From positions 1-64,000 of the forward strand of contig JAKJER010000014.1 of the NCBI GenBank assembly GCA_022705325.1: a DNA stretch of 64,000 nt, read 5' to 3'. Both the position numbers and the translations under genes were made by a program. Under the pieces are notes generated by a model. The model worked only from the letters and a program-made list of their open reading frames with translations, ran no database searches and was not told the origin of the DNA. Numbering within the stretch: the stretch's first letter is position 1; the number at the start of each line of letters is the position of its first letter. This DNA is from Planctomycetota bacterium (GTDB lineage: Bacteria > Planctomycetota > Phycisphaerae > SM23-33). Shown here piece after piece: positions 51,360 to 59,595 of this stretch.

Positions 51360-52349
51360 TCACCAATCGACTTGCTGTCCAATGCCGAATTCCATGGCCC
51401 GCGTCAGGGCGGCCTGGGCGGCCAGGGCGTCCTGGACGGCCACCCCGACGGACTTGAAGAAGGTGATTTCTTCGGGCGCCGTTCGGCCCTGGGCCTGGCC
51501 CAGCAGCAGTTCGCCCAGCTCGGCGACGACGTGGTCGCTCGTGATGAGGCCCTCGCGGATGGGGAGGATGAGATCGCCGGCCTCTTCGAGGGCGGCGGGG
51601 CGGCTGTCCACGAAGACGCGCGCCCTCGCGACGGTGGCGGGGGGGATCTCCCGCACCTGCGGCTGGTACGAGCCGATCGCGCTGACGTGCGTGCCGTCGC
51701 GCAGGTCGGCGTCGTCGAAGATCGGCGCGGGGGACGTGGTGGCCGCCAGGACGATGTCCGCGCCGGCCAGCGCGTCGCGGGGCGAGTCGGCCGGGCGAAT
51801 GGCGGCGGGGAAGCCCGGTTGCCCGGCGAGGGTTTCCGCCAGGGCGCCAGCGGCGTCGAGCGACGTGTCGTACACGCAGGCGGTGCGGATGTCGCGGACG
51901 CAGCAGACGGCTTGGAGCTGCGTGCGAGCCTGCACGCCCGCGCCGAAGAGGGCGACGGCGTGACTGTCTTTCCGGGCCAGCAGGTCGGCGGCCAGGCCCG
52001 AGGCCGCCCCCGTCCGGATGGCCGTCAGGGCCGCCCCGTCCAGCAGCGCGAGGGGCCGGCCCGTGTCCGGCTCCATGGCGATGACGGCCGACTGGATCCG
52101 CGCCAGGCCGCGCTCGGCGTTGCGGGCGAAGAGGTTGACGACCTTGACCGCCAGGGCCGCCCCCGCGTCGTCGTCCACCAGCGCGGGCATGGTCAGGCTG
52201 ACGCCCTCGTGGCGGGGGATGTTTAGGTGGATGCGGTGGGGGACGTCCGCCCGCCCCGCGGTCAGGGCGACGAACGCCCGGCGCATGGCCTGGATGGCGT
52301 CGGGCATCGGCAGGCAGGCGCGCACGTCGGCGGCGTTGAGGATCAGCAT
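51360..52349 (-). CDS. Ornithine cyclodeaminase/mu-crystallin family reductase (probable pyrroline-2-carboxylate reductase)
   Basis: 329 residues. Features: N-terminal domain with VPHRIHLNIPRHEG, AVKVVNLFARN with the substrate Lys, TAIRTGAASGLAADLLA, and the Rossmann motif VALFGAGVQARTQL (GxGxxA) near residue 128. In AcnX-linked operons this family reduces delta-1-pyrroline-2-carboxylate to L-proline with NAD(P)H; that is the role I infer here rather than ornithine deamination. The start at 52349 overlaps the end of the AcnX small-subunit gene by 7 bp. Last gene of a tightly coupled three-gene operon. Confidence 0.8.
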   Translation of the reverse strand: MLILNAADVRACLPMPDAIQAMRRAFVALTAGRADVPHRIHLNIPRHEGVSLTMPALVDDDAGAALAVKVVNLFARNAERGLARIQSAVIAMEPDTGRPLALLDGAALTAIRTGAASGLAADLLARKDSHAVALFGAGVQARTQLQAVCCVRDIRTACVYDTSLDAAGALAETLAGQPGFPAAIRPADSPRDALAGADIVLAATTSPAPIFDDADLRDGTHVSAIGSYQPQVREIPPATVARARVFVDSRPAALEEAGDLILPIREGLITSDHVVAELGELLLGQAQGRTAPEEITFFKSVGVAVQDALAAQAALTRAMEFGIGQQVDW

Positions 52350-52771
52350 GGCGGCTCTCCGATGGTGACCGTGCCGTCGGGGGCGACGGCGATCACGTCG
52401 CCGTCCCGCAGCGAGGCGAACGCTTCGGCGTCCAGCGCGACCGCCGGCACGCAGCGCCCGTAGAGTTCGTCGGCCACGATGGAGCCCAGCGCGACGATGG
52501 CGTCCACCTCGGCGGTGATGATGGCGGCGGGGGCGGTGCCCGAGCGGATGCTCTCCAGCAGGCAGGCGCTGCCGGTGCTGGAGCCCTTGGTCCGCGGCAG
52601 GACGAGGACTCGTCCGGTGGCGACCTGCCCGGACTGCTCGTGGCGGCGGTCGACGATCTCGCCCGTGCGGGGGTTGAAGCCGCCCCACAGGCTCAGCGGC
52701 TGGCGGCAGACCAGGGCGACGCCTTCCGCCCGGCCCGGCACGACGGCTCGGCCCTGGAGGCGCCGGCTCAT
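52343..52771 (-). CDS. Aconitase X swivel-domain subunit (small subunit)
   Basis: 142 residues, the DUF126-type swivel domain of aconitase X. Recognisable by GRAVVPGRAEGVALVCRQPLSLWGG, GRVLVLPRTKGSSTGSACLLE and the DGDVIAVAPDGTVTIG end. It partners with the large subunit encoded immediately upstream (ATGA overlap at 52768-52771). Two-subunit AcnX enzymes of this kind dehydrate cis-3-hydroxy-L-proline to delta-1-pyrroline-2-carboxylate, or handle mevalonate 5-phosphate in archaea; the adjacent reductase gene favours the hydroxyproline role. Confidence 0.85.
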   Translation of the reverse strand: MSRRLQGRAVVPGRAEGVALVCRQPLSLWGGFNPRTGEIVDRRHEQSGQVATGRVLVLPRTKGSSTGSACLLESIRSGTAPAAIITAEVDAIVALGSIVADELYGRCVPAVALDAEAFASLRDGDVIAVAPDGTVTIGEPPC

Positions 52772-54045
52772 GGTTGCTCCTCCCGGCGCACGCGCCCGAG
52801 CATGGCGGAGCGGACGCAGTCGGCCAGGCTGCCGAAGGCGACCTTCCTGTTCAGTTCGCCCGGCGCGTAGTACGCGCACTTGCCCGAGTTGGTCATGACG
52901 GTCCGCACCTCGCCGCCCAGCATGGGCGTGTGGAACATGCAGGTGTCCAGCGTGACGCGGGCGCCGAACTCCGCCAGCACCCGGTCAAACCCCGCTCGCT
53001 GCGCCAGGGCCCAGGACTGCGTGGACGAGATGACGATCACGTCCGCCCTGGCCTTGCCGCCCGCGCGGGCGATGTGCTCGGCCAGCTCGCGGAACTCCGC
53101 GAAGGAGAAGTGCGGGCAGCCCAGCAGCACCGCGTCCAGGTCGTCGTCCTCGCCCGCGGTGGACAGGTCCGCCCACGCGGCGGCCAGGTCGGCGGGCGCC
53201 ACGTCGACCGTCCGCTCGGCGGCCCGGCCGTGCAGGGCGGCCTGGAGCGTGGGCGCCTCGGGCGTCAGGCCGACGGCGTGGAAGAGGGCGACCGAGCCGC
53301 TGGAGGCGGCGGCAGCCCCCAGGGCCTTGAGGCGGTCGTCGCTGACCACGGGCGGCAGGCCCTCGATCACGGGCACCTTCTCGCCCGCCAGCGGGCCCAG
53401 CAGGTGCCCCAGGGCGGGGTAGAACGTCTCGCGGTCGAAGTCGCCCGAGCCGAACCCCCGCAGCCGCACGAGGACCTGCCCGCGGCGGTTCTCGTCCAGG
53501 TGCAGACCGAGGCGCGGCACGCGGCCGGTGACGGCGGCGCAGATGTCCATGTAGTCGCCGTAGCGGTTCGTGCGGGCGCCGAGCACGGAGTTGGCGTAGA
53601 CGACCGCGTTGGACTCGCCCCAGGCGATCTGCTGGCCGAAGCGCGGCGTGAGGTAGCCCTGGTAGGGGGCGCAGGTCCAGGTGGGCACGCAGCCCATGTC
53701 GGCGTAGGCCTTGCCCTGGCGGATGGCCTTGGCGGCGAAGGCCTCGTCGATCGACCAGTCGCGCCAGTGCTGAAGGTCCAGCGGGCCCATGTTCAGCGTG
53801 GTCGGCACGCGCGCACGGGCGCCGCCGGCGGCGAGAGTCTCGGCGAACTCCAGGCCCGCGTCGCTGAGCAGCCCGCAGCCGTCGATGTGGGCGGCGGTGA
53901 TGTCCATCAACTCGTCGGCCCCGCACGCGTCGGCCATCCGGGCCACCACCGACATCGCCAACCGCGCCCCGGCGCCGTGCCGGCCGGCCAGCATCTCCTC
54001 GTCACGTTGGCTCAATCGAACCGTCATGGCGATATCAGACGACAT
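52768..54045 (-). CDS. Aconitase X catalytic subunit (probable cis-3-hydroxy-L-proline dehydratase)
   Basis: 425 residues, the DUF521 catalytic part. Motifs: DEEMLAGRHGAGARLAMSVV, ADMGCVPTWTCAPYQGY and WGESNAVVYANSVLGARTNRYGD (signature). Later come GCPHFSFAEF, TCMFHTPMLGGEVRTVMTNSGKCAYYAPG. The cysteines in CVPTWTC and KCAYY are candidate Fe-S or metal ligands. With its swivel subunit and the reductase it forms a route from 3-hydroxyproline to proline. The start may be 54045 or 54027. First gene of the operon; no transporter or epimerase adjoins it in this window. Confidence 0.88.
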   Translation of the reverse strand: MSSDIAMTVRLSQRDEEMLAGRHGAGARLAMSVVARMADACGADELMDITAAHIDGCGLLSDAGLEFAETLAAGGARARVPTTLNMGPLDLQHWRDWSIDEAFAAKAIRQGKAYADMGCVPTWTCAPYQGYLTPRFGQQIAWGESNAVVYANSVLGARTNRYGDYMDICAAVTGRVPRLGLHLDENRRGQVLVRLRGFGSGDFDRETFYPALGHLLGPLAGEKVPVIEGLPPVVSDDRLKALGAAAASSGSVALFHAVGLTPEAPTLQAALHGRAAERTVDVAPADLAAAWADLSTAGEDDDLDAVLLGCPHFSFAEFRELAEHIARAGGKARADVIVISSTQSWALAQRAGFDRVLAEFGARVTLDTCMFHTPMLGGEVRTVMTNSGKCAYYAPGELNRKVAFGSLADCVRSAMLGRVRREEQP

Positions 54046-54092
54046 CCCCCTCCGCGAATCAAGAGATCAGGTGGAAACCCGTTTGACTGCGC

Positions 54093-54139
54093 GAAAAAGA
54101 AAGCCGCCGGAACGATCCTCCACGGATCGCCCCGGCGGC
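54093..54139 (-). terminator. Rho-independent terminator of the repeat-protein gene
   Basis: Two-part stem: GCCGCCGG (54103-54110) with CCGGCGGC (54132-54139), and inside it CGATCC (54113-54118) with GGATCG (54124-54129). On the minus strand it is followed by a T-rich tract (TTTCTTTTT, 54094-54102), 20 bp after the gene stop. Confidence 0.8.
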
Positions 54140-54159
54140 GCGGGGGGGATACAAACCGA

Positions 54160-54723
54160 TTACTGGCAGCTTCCGTCCTTCAGGCGGTCGCGCTGCTGGA
54201 TCTTGGTGGCAGTCGGGGCGGCCGTCCGGGCGGTGGCGCAGCTTCCGTCCTTCAGGCGATCGCGCTGCTGGATCTTGGTCGCGGTCGGGGCGGCCGTCCG
54301 CGCGGTGGCGCAGCTTCCGTCCTTCAGGCGGTCGCGCTGCTGAATCTTGGTGGCGGTCGGGGCGGCCGTCCGGGCGGTGGCGCAGCTCCCGTCCTTCAGG
54401 CGATCGCGCTGCTGAATCTTGGTCGCGGTCGGGGCGGCCGTCCGGGCGGTGGCGCAGCTCCCGTCCTTCAGGCGGTCGCGCTGCTGGATCTTGGTCGCGG
54501 TCGGGGCGGCCGTCCGGGCGGTGGCGCAGCTCCCGTCCTTCAGGCGGTCGCGCTGCTGGATCTTGGTCGCGGTCGGGGCGGCGGTACGGGAGACCTGGTC
54601 CCGTTTTCTGATCTGCCGCTTCGTGCCCTTGCCTCCTGAGACTCCCTGGTTTCCCTGCCCGGCGAGGACGAACGTCCCGCAGGTGAACAGGACTGCCGCT
54701 GCCACTGCCATCAATTTGCTCAT
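54160..54723 (-). CDS. Secreted protein of six 24-residue Cys-containing repeats
   Basis: 187 residues. Signal peptide MSKLMAVAAAVLFTCGTFVLA; then a short basic linker (GGKGTKRQIRKRDQ) and six near-identical units of ARTAAPTATKIQQRDRLKDG-SCAT. Each unit has one Cys, a basic KIQQRDRLK segment and the period 72 bp. GGAGA precedes the ATG at 54723. Function unknown; the alternating small-residue and charged segments could bind a metal, nucleic acid or an anionic polymer, or be cross-linked through Cys. It follows the ECF sigma/anti-sigma/CpxP-like group on the same strand, which suggests envelope-stress control. Repeat number is likely variable between strains. Confidence 0.75.
   Translation of the reverse strand: MSKLMAVAAAVLFTCGTFVLAGQGNQGVSGGKGTKRQIRKRDQVSRTAAPTATKIQQRDRLKDGSCATARTAAPTATKIQQRDRLKDGSCATARTAAPTATKIQQRDRLKDGSCATARTAAPTATKIQQRDRLKDGSCATARTAAPTATKIQQRDRLKDGSCATARTAAPTATKIQQRDRLKDGSCQ
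54167..54592. repeat. 72-bp tandem repeat (about six units)
   Basis: CAGCTTCCGTCCTTCAGGCG recurs every 72 bp with a few substitutions (AGCTTCC versus AGCTCCC; GGCGGTC versus GGCGATC). It lies wholly within the secreted repeat-protein gene. Confidence 0.95.
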
Positions 54724-54873
54724 CAATATCTCCTCAAGTTCGGAACCTACGGGACCATCCCGATGTTCGTGTTGCCGTCTTGAACGAGCAACTCGTGGCA
54801 ACCCGGCGTTTGGCCATCGCGTTCTCGCTCAAGTCATTCATTGAACGAGTCGGCGGGGAGAATCCTGCGGGCT

Positions 54874-55434
54874 CTAGGGTAAACCCTGAACGCCGCGCCG
54901 ATTGCGATGCTGCGAGCGGCCGTCTTGAGGATTGGCGGGAGAGGTCTGGGCATGTCCGTAGCCGCGGCGGTGCTGGCCTCGGCTGGTTTCGCGCACGCTG
55001 TCGGCAGCCAGGCCCATGAACTGGCGGGCCTGTTGAGGGGTCAGGAGTTTGCGGATGGCGAGCAAATGGGCGGCCACGCGCCTTTCCAGGGCCGCGTGCG
55101 TGGCGGCCACCCGATCGACCTGGGTCAGGATCGCTGCATCCGTGCGGGCTGGATCGTCCAGCATTGCGACCAGTTCCGCCCGCTGCTCCTCCAGCGCGCG
55201 GCGCAGGTCCTGGGCTTCCCGGGCGAACTGCGGGTCGGCCTGGCAGACCCGGCCCCGCTGCGACGGCGAGAGGCGCAGGTAGTGGCAGAGGTCGTCCTGG
55301 TCGCAGCACGGTTCATCGTCCGCCGGTCGGGCCTGGACGGGCGGGTCCTCATGACCCGCCGTCCGCCCCAGCAGGAAGGCTCCGCCTCCCCCGCCCAGGG
55401 CCAGGGCCAGGATGATCATGCTTTGTTTCGTCAT
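54874..55434 (-). CDS. CpxP/ZraP-like periplasmic protein with N-terminal anchor
   Basis: 186 residues. Starts with a membrane segment (MIILALALGGGGGAFLLG), then CCDQDDLCHYLRLSPSQRGRV. A long helical hairpin follows (AREAQDLRRALEEQRAELVAML; VDRVAATHAALERRVAAHLLA), closing with LLTPQQARQFMGL. The L-x-P-x-Q motif near each end is typical of the Spy/CpxP/ZraP group of periplasmic chaperones or metal sensors. CCDQ..LC may bind metal. The start at 55434 overlaps the stop of the anti-sigma gene by 4 bp, so it is part of the sigma-factor operon. Confidence 0.7.
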   Translation of the reverse strand: MTKQSMIILALALGGGGGAFLLGRTAGHEDPPVQARPADDEPCCDQDDLCHYLRLSPSQRGRVCQADPQFAREAQDLRRALEEQRAELVAMLDDPARTDAAILTQVDRVAATHAALERRVAAHLLAIRKLLTPQQARQFMGLAADSVRETSRGQHRRGYGHAQTSPANPQDGRSQHRNRRGVQGLP

Positions 55435-55892
55435 GGGCGGGTCTCCTGCGGCGTCTGAGACGTCAAGGGCCAGATCCGGTCCAGTCCGACCGGGTCGGCG
55501 GAGAGCAGATCCAGATGCATGGCCGCCGCCACCTCCGCCGGCGCCGCCACCAACTGGTGGTTTCCGCCGTCCGGGGACGGACCGACGCGGCTGAACCGTC
55601 CGGCGGCGAATCCGGTCAGCACGGCCAGGGCAACCACCGCCGCGGCCCGCGCATACCAGGCGGTCCAAAGCCCTGGGCGCCGGCCCGGGTGGGGCAGGTC
55701 CGCGCACCACTGGCTTATGTCCTGCGGCGACGCCTGGGCGGTCAGGTCCCACATCTGGGCGAACCGGTCCAGCCGGCTGCGACACAAGGCACACTGCTCC
55801 AAGTGCTTGCGCAGGTCCAGATGGGCGGCCTGCTCGCCTGCGGCCAGCAGGTCCAGCAACTGCGAGTCACGCGGGTGGTTCTGTTCAGCCAT
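55431..55892 (-). CDS. Membrane anti-sigma factor with zinc-binding motif
   Basis: 153 residues. The cytoplasmic N-terminus has H-x3-C-x2-C within HLEQCALCRSRL, the zf-HC2 motif of ZAS-type anti-sigma factors. A single membrane helix lies at about residues 86-103 (AAAVVALAVLTGFAAG) and a short periplasmic tail follows. It should bind and inhibit the ECF sigma factor encoded 60 bp upstream, releasing it on envelope signals. Start at 55892, which keeps a short N-terminus before the zinc motif. Confidence 0.8.
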   Translation of the reverse strand: MAEQNHPRDSQLLDLLAAGEQAAHLDLRKHLEQCALCRSRLDRFAQMWDLTAQASPQDISQWCADLPHPGRRPGLWTAWYARAAAVVALAVLTGFAAGRFSRVGPSPDGGNHQLVAAPAEVAAAMHLDLLSADPVGLDRIWPLTSQTPQETRP

Positions 55893-55952
55893 GCTCCGCA
55901 TCCTATGAATTGAACGTGTCCAGCGTCATTTTCCTGTGCGCCAATTGTCGAA

Positions 55953-56498
55953 TCAAACCAGATCGCGCAGGCTGTCGCGAAGTCGTTGATACGCCCGCGA
56001 CAGCAGCGACTCGATGGCCGACGTGCTCCAGCCCGTCGAGCGGGCAATCTCCTGGTGGCTCTGACGACGGTACCGGTGAAGGACGAACGCGATGCGCTGC
56101 CGCTCGGGGAGGGCTTGGACGGCCTGGCGGATGCGCAGGGCGGTCTCGCTCTTCTCCAGGCGGACGGCCGGCTGGCTGTCCGCCTTGTCGGGCGCGTCGA
56201 TCTTCAGTTCCAGGGGGCGGCGCCGCACCTGGCGGAGGCGGTCGCGGCAGAGATTCAGCACGATCCGGTACAGCCAGGTGGAGAACCGGGCGGTCGGGCG
56301 ATAGCGGTCGGCGGAGCGGTGCAGGCGAAGGTACGCTTCCTGCACCACGTCCTCGGCGCCGTCGTGTTGCCCGAGAACCCGCTTGGCCAGCAGGAGCATT
56401 CGGTCGTGATACCGGCGGTTGAACTCGGCCAGCGCGGTCGCGTCGCCGCTCGCCAACGCTTCCACGAGTTCCACGTCGCTGGCCTGGGTCAAGTCCAT
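55953..56498 (-). CDS. ECF-family RNA polymerase sigma factor
   Basis: 181 residues. Region 2: DATALAEFNRRYHDRML, GAEDVVQEAYLRLHR (core binding), FSTWLYRIVLNLCRDRLR. Region 4: LPERQRIAFVLHRYRRQSHQEIA with the recognition helix in GWSTSAIESLLSRAYQRLRDSL. It is first in an operon with its anti-sigma factor and the CpxP-like protein; the repeat protein downstream may be a target. A palindrome at 56535-56547 lies in the leader. TAAGG precedes the ATG. Confidence 0.88.
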   Translation of the reverse strand: MDLTQASDVELVEALASGDATALAEFNRRYHDRMLLLAKRVLGQHDGAEDVVQEAYLRLHRSADRYRPTARFSTWLYRIVLNLCRDRLRQVRRRPLELKIDAPDKADSQPAVRLEKSETALRIRQAVQALPERQRIAFVLHRYRRQSHQEIARSTGWSTSAIESLLSRAYQRLRDSLRDLV

Positions 56499-56534
56499 GT
56501 CGCTACCTTAGCCCATGAGGACCGGCCGAGACAT

Positions 56535-56547
56535 CGGGTATTACCCG
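56535..56547. promoter_or_regulatory. 13-bp palindrome between the ECF-sigma and iscR genes
   Basis: CGGGTA-T-TACCCG, a perfect palindrome about 40 bp upstream of the sigma-factor start and 110 bp upstream of the Rrf2 gene. It could be an operator for either divergent unit. Confidence 0.45.
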
Positions 56548-56570
56548 TAAACCAGGCACGTCAGATAATT

Positions 56571-56624
56571 CGTACCGAAACAATCCCATTTCACTTGAAA
56601 TGCGTACCAGTTTGGTCCTATATT
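56571..56624 (+). promoter_or_regulatory. isc promoter with likely Rrf2/IscR-type operators
   Basis: TTGAAA (56595-56600), 18-bp spacer, TATATT (56619-56624). Related boxes TTCGTACCGAAACAATCC (from 56570) and TGCGTACCAGTTTGGTCC (from 56601, inside the spacer) suggest binding sites for the Rrf2 protein encoded next, giving autorepression. Confidence 0.6.
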
Positions 56625-56659
56625 GAAGCAGACGTGTGGTTCGAGGAGACGCGTGACGA

Positions 56660-57103
56660 ATGCTTTCTCTGACCAAAAAGACCGGTTACGCCCTGGTGGC
56701 CATGTGCCACCTGGCCAAATTGCCCGAGCAGCAACTGGCCAGCGCGCGGGAGATCTCCGACCAGTTCGGCGTGCCCCCCTCGCTGCTGATGAACGTGATG
56801 AAGGAGCTGTCGGCTGCCGGATACGTCGATTCGGTGCGCGGGGCCAAGGGCGGCTATCGTCTGGCGTGCGACCCCCGCGAGGTGAGTCTGGCCGATCTGG
56901 TGACGGCGCTGGAGGGCCCGGTCCGGATGGCGGAGTGCGTCAGCGACAGCGAGCGGGACGACCGCGAATGCACCTGCGAGGTGATGGCCCGCTGTCCGGT
57001 GGCCGATCCCGTCCATCGCGTCCAGCGGCGGCTGATGGAGTTTCTGCGAAGAGTCACGCTGGCGGAGATCGTCGATCCGACGGCTGCGCCGGCTGGAAAG
57101 TAG
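56660..57103 (+). CDS. iscR: Rrf2-family iron-sulfur-sensing repressor (IscR-like)
   Basis: 147 residues. Winged HTH: LSLTKKTGYALVAMCHLA, ASAREISDQFGVPPSLLMNVMKEL, VRGAKGGYRLA. Cluster-binding region: Cys93, Cys104, Cys106 and Cys112 (AEC, ECTCE, RCPV), close to the C-x5-C-x5-C of E. coli IscR. It probably represses the isc operon when its [2Fe-2S] cluster is present. It leads the operon; iscS starts 9 bp after its stop. The symbol is given by context; other Rrf2 members look similar. Confidence 0.82.
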   Translation: MLSLTKKTGYALVAMCHLAKLPEQQLASAREISDQFGVPPSLLMNVMKELSAAGYVDSVRGAKGGYRLACDPREVSLADLVTALEGPVRMAECVSDSERDDRECTCEVMARCPVADPVHRVQRRLMEFLRRVTLAEIVDPTAAPAGK

Positions 57104-57112
57104 GAAACGACT

Positions 57113-58333
57113 ATGCCCGTACAGATGCCCGTGTATCTCGACTACAACGCGACCACGCCGATCGATCCGCGGGTGCTGGAGGCGATGATGCCGTACTTGA
57201 CCAGCGAGTTCGGCAACGCCGCCAGCCGCAACCACGCCTTCGGGTGGAGGGCGGAGGCCGCCGTCGAGTCCGCCCGCGAGCAGATCGCCCGTCTGCTGGG
57301 CGCCTCGTCCAAGGAGATCGTCTTCACCTCCGGCGCCACCGAGAGCAACAATCTCGCCATCAAGGGCGCCGCGGCCATGTACCGCGAAAAGGGCAACCAC
57401 ATCATCACCTGCACCACCGAGCACAAGGCGGTGATCGACCCGTGCAAGCGGCTGGCCGAACAGGGCTACGAGGTGACGTGGCTCACGCCTGATTCGTACG
57501 GGCGGGTGTCGGCGCAGCAGGTGGCCGACGCGATCACCGACCGCACGATCCTGATCTCGCTGATGGCGGCCAACAACGAGATCGGCACGCTGCATCCGAT
57601 CGTCGAGATCGCCAAGGTGGCCAAGGATCGCGGGGTGATCTTCCACAGCGACGCCACGCAGGCGGTGGGCAAGGTGCCCATCGACGTCGAGGCGACGGGG
57701 ATCGACCTGCTGAGCCTGTCGGCCCACAAGATCTACGGGCCCAAGGGCGTCGGCGCCCTGTACGTGCGCCGGCGCGGGCCGAGGGTCCGCCTGGTCTGCC
57801 AGATGGACGGCGGGGGGCACGAGCGCGGCATGAGGAGCGGCACGCTCAACGTGCCCGGCATCGTCGGCCTGGGCGCCGCCGCCGAGATCTGCCGCACCGA
57901 GATGGACGCCGAGGCCCCCCGACTGGCCGCCCTGCGAGACCGCCTCCACAAGGGCATCGCCGACCGCCTCGACCACGTCCAGCTCAACGGACACCCCATC
58001 GAGCGGACCCCCAACACCGTCAACCTCTCCTTCGCCTACGTCGAGGGAGAAGCACTGATGATGAAGATGAAGGACGTGGCCGTCTCCTCCGGCTCGGCCT
58101 GCACCAGCGCGTCGCTGGAGCCCAGCTACGTGCTGCGGGCCATCGGCGTGGGCGACGACCTGGCCCACAGCTCGATCCGCTTCGGCGTGGGCAGGCCCAC
58201 CACCGAGGCCGAGATCGACCACGCCGTCGAACGGGTGGTGACGGCCGTCCAGGAGCTGCGCCAGCTCAGCCCGCTGTACGAGCTGGCCCAGGAAGGCGTG
58301 GACCTCAAGCAGGTGAAGTGGGCCCCCCATTAG
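57113..58333 (+). CDS. iscS: Cysteine desulfurase
   Basis: 406 residues. PLP-dependent enzyme that takes sulfur from cysteine and hands it to the IscU scaffold. Motifs: [10 protein letters not shown] near the N-terminus, [36 protein letters not shown] with the PLP Lys (about residue 206), and [15 protein letters not shown] with the persulfide Cys (about residue 328). The C-terminus is typical of IscS/NifS. AGGAAA precedes the ATG at 57113. Followed by a gap containing a GTAGCCA array before iscU. Confidence 0.93.
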   Translation: MPVQMPVYLDYNATTPIDPRVLEAMMPYLTSEFGNAASRNHAFGWRAEAAVESAREQIARLLGASSKEIVFTSGATESNNLAIKGAAAMYREKGNHIITCTTEHKAVIDPCKRLAEQGYEVTWLTPDSYGRVSAQQVADAITDRTILISLMAANNEIGTLHPIVEIAKVAKDRGVIFHSDATQAVGKVPIDVEATGIDLLSLSAHKIYGPKGVGALYVRRRGPRVRLVCQMDGGGHERGMRSGTLNVPGIVGLGAAAEICRTEMDAEAPRLAALRDRLHKGIADRLDHVQLNGHPIERTPNTVNLSFAYVEGEALMMKMKDVAVSSGSACTSASLEPSYVLRAIGVGDDLAHSSIRFGVGRPTTEAEIDHAVERVVTAVQELRQLSPLYELAQEGVDLKQVKWAPH

Positions 58334-58359
58334 TGGCCAGTAGCCCGTAGCCAGTAGAC
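58333..58359. repeat. GTAGCCA-type heptamer array (iscS-iscU gap)
   Basis: Units GTGGCCA, GTAGCCC, GTAGCCA, GTAGACG directly after the iscS stop. Confidence 0.7.
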
Positions 58360-58485
58360 GATATGAAGAGGACGCAGTGAGACCTTCAGCGATACAAGCA
58401 CGATGCAGAGGACGGGCCGGCCGGAGGGCTTGCCGTTCGGCAATAGCAACGTGCGAGGGCGCTTGCAGAGCGAATCGAGGAACGT

Positions 58486-58869
58486 ATGGCCTACAGTGAG
58501 AAAGTCATCGACCACTTTAACAATCCGCGGAACGTGGGTTCCATGGACAAGAACTCCGAGCACGTGGGCACCGGCATCGTCGGGGCGCCCGAGTGCGGCG
58601 ACGTGATGAAGCTCCAGATCGAAGTCGACGGAGACGGGCGGATCGTGGACGCCAAGTTCAAGACCTTCGGGTGCGGCTCGGCCATCGCGGCCAGTTCGCT
58701 GGCCACCGAGTGGCTCAAGGGCCGCACCGTCGACGAGGCCACCGAACTCAAGAACTCCGACATCGCCAACGAGCTGGCCCTGCCCCCGGTCAAGATCCAC
58801 TGCAGCGTGCTGGCCGAGGACGCGGTCAAGGCGGCTATCGAGGATTGGAAGCGGAAGAACGGGAAGTAA
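58486..58869 (+). CDS. iscU: Iron-sulfur cluster scaffold protein
   Basis: 127 residues, the normal size. Cluster ligands Cys37 (GAPECGDVM), Cys63 (TFGCGSA) and Cys106 (KIHCSVLA). The HscA-recognition motif LPPVK is at residues 99-103, and matching hscA/hscB genes lie downstream. It builds [2Fe-2S]/[4Fe-4S] clusters with sulfur from IscS. GAGGAACGT lies just before the ATG. Confidence 0.95.
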   Translation: MAYSEKVIDHFNNPRNVGSMDKNSEHVGTGIVGAPECGDVMKLQIEVDGDGRIVDAKFKTFGCGSAIAASSLATEWLKGRTVDEATELKNSDIANELALPPVKIHCSVLAEDAVKAAIEDWKRKNGK

Positions 58870-58870
58870 T

Positions 58871-59012
58871 TGACCATTGACTATTGACCATTGACCATTG
58901 AAGAAGACGACAGGACGCAGAGGCGCAGAAGAACAGAGGCGAGGTTTTGCAGCCAGGCCCGAAGATTCTGCAGTCAGGCCCGAAGGTTTTGCAGCCAGGC
59001 CCGAAGGGCCGG
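58871..59012. repeat. Composite of three repeat types in the iscU-iscA gap
   Basis: In order: TTGACCA/TTGACTA units (58871-58902), a GACGCAGAGGCGCAGAAG stretch (58912-58940), and three ~22-bp units TTTTGCAGCCAGGCCCGAAG (about 58944-59012), the last ending in CCCGAAGGGCC as in the REP-like elements. A further palindromic stretch (AGGCCGGAGCG...GCAGGCCTGGG) reaches about 59055. No gene is supported in this gap. Confidence 0.75.
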
Positions 59013-59132
59013 GATAGCACAGCCCAGGCCGGAGCGAAGCGCAGGCCTGGGACAGCGGCGTCGGAGAAATGAGCCCTGAAAGGGCGGCATAAGCTCCGCG
59101 GCGGAAGCGCGGTAGCTGTAAGGAGCAAGCGA

Positions 59133-59459
59133 ATGATTACCATGACCGAACGAGCGGCCCAGAAGATCAAGACGGTTTTTGAGACCCACAAGATGCCCGA
59201 GGGCTCGTGCCTGCGGATCGGCATCAAGGGCGGCGGGTGCAGCGGGTTCTCCTACACGCTGGACGTGACGGACAAGCCGGCCGAGGACGACCAGGTCTAC
59301 GAGAGCCACGGCGTGCGGATCGTGACCGATCTCAAGAGCAGCCTGTACCTGGACGGCACGGAGATCGACTACAACGACGAACTGCTCAAGGGCGGCTTCG
59401 TCTTCAACAACCCCAACGCCAAGCGAAGCTGCGGCTGCGGGGCGAGTTTCTCCGCCTGA
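59133..59459 (+). CDS. iscA: A-type iron-sulfur carrier protein
   Basis: 108 residues. Three conserved Cys: Cys36 in KGGGCSGF, and Cys100 and Cys102 in SCGCGASF. Transfers clusters from IscU to client proteins; ErpA-like function is equally possible from the sequence. Operon position after iscU favours iscA. GGAGCAAGCG lies before the ATG at 59133. Confidence 0.9.
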   Translation: MITMTERAAQKIKTVFETHKMPEGSCLRIGIKGGGCSGFSYTLDVTDKPAEDDQVYESHGVRIVTDLKSSLYLDGTEIDYNDELLKGGFVFNNPNAKRSCGCGASFSA

Positions 59460-59476
59460 CGGCGGAGGCAGGACCT

Positions 59477-59594
59477 GGTAGCCCGTAGTCAGTAGCCCGT
59501 TCAATGCAACTGGCTACCACTACTGGCTGCAGGCTACTGGCTACAGGCTACTGGCTACAGGCTACTGACTACTGGCTACAGGCTACAGGCTACC
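59477..59594. repeat. Long GTAGCCA-type array with inverted arms (iscA-hscB gap)
   Basis: Forward units (GTAGCCC, GTAGTCA, GTAGCCC) at 59477-59500, then about 12 units in the reverse sense (CTGGCTA, CAGGCTA) from 59510 to 59594, ending at the hscB start codon. It occupies the whole ribosome binding region of hscB. Confidence 0.85.
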
Positions 59595-59595
59595 C

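Noticed and set aside
54167..54592. Regular 72-bp repeats resembling a CRISPR-like array
   Set aside because: The units are continuous coding repeats without unique spacers and there are no cas genes.
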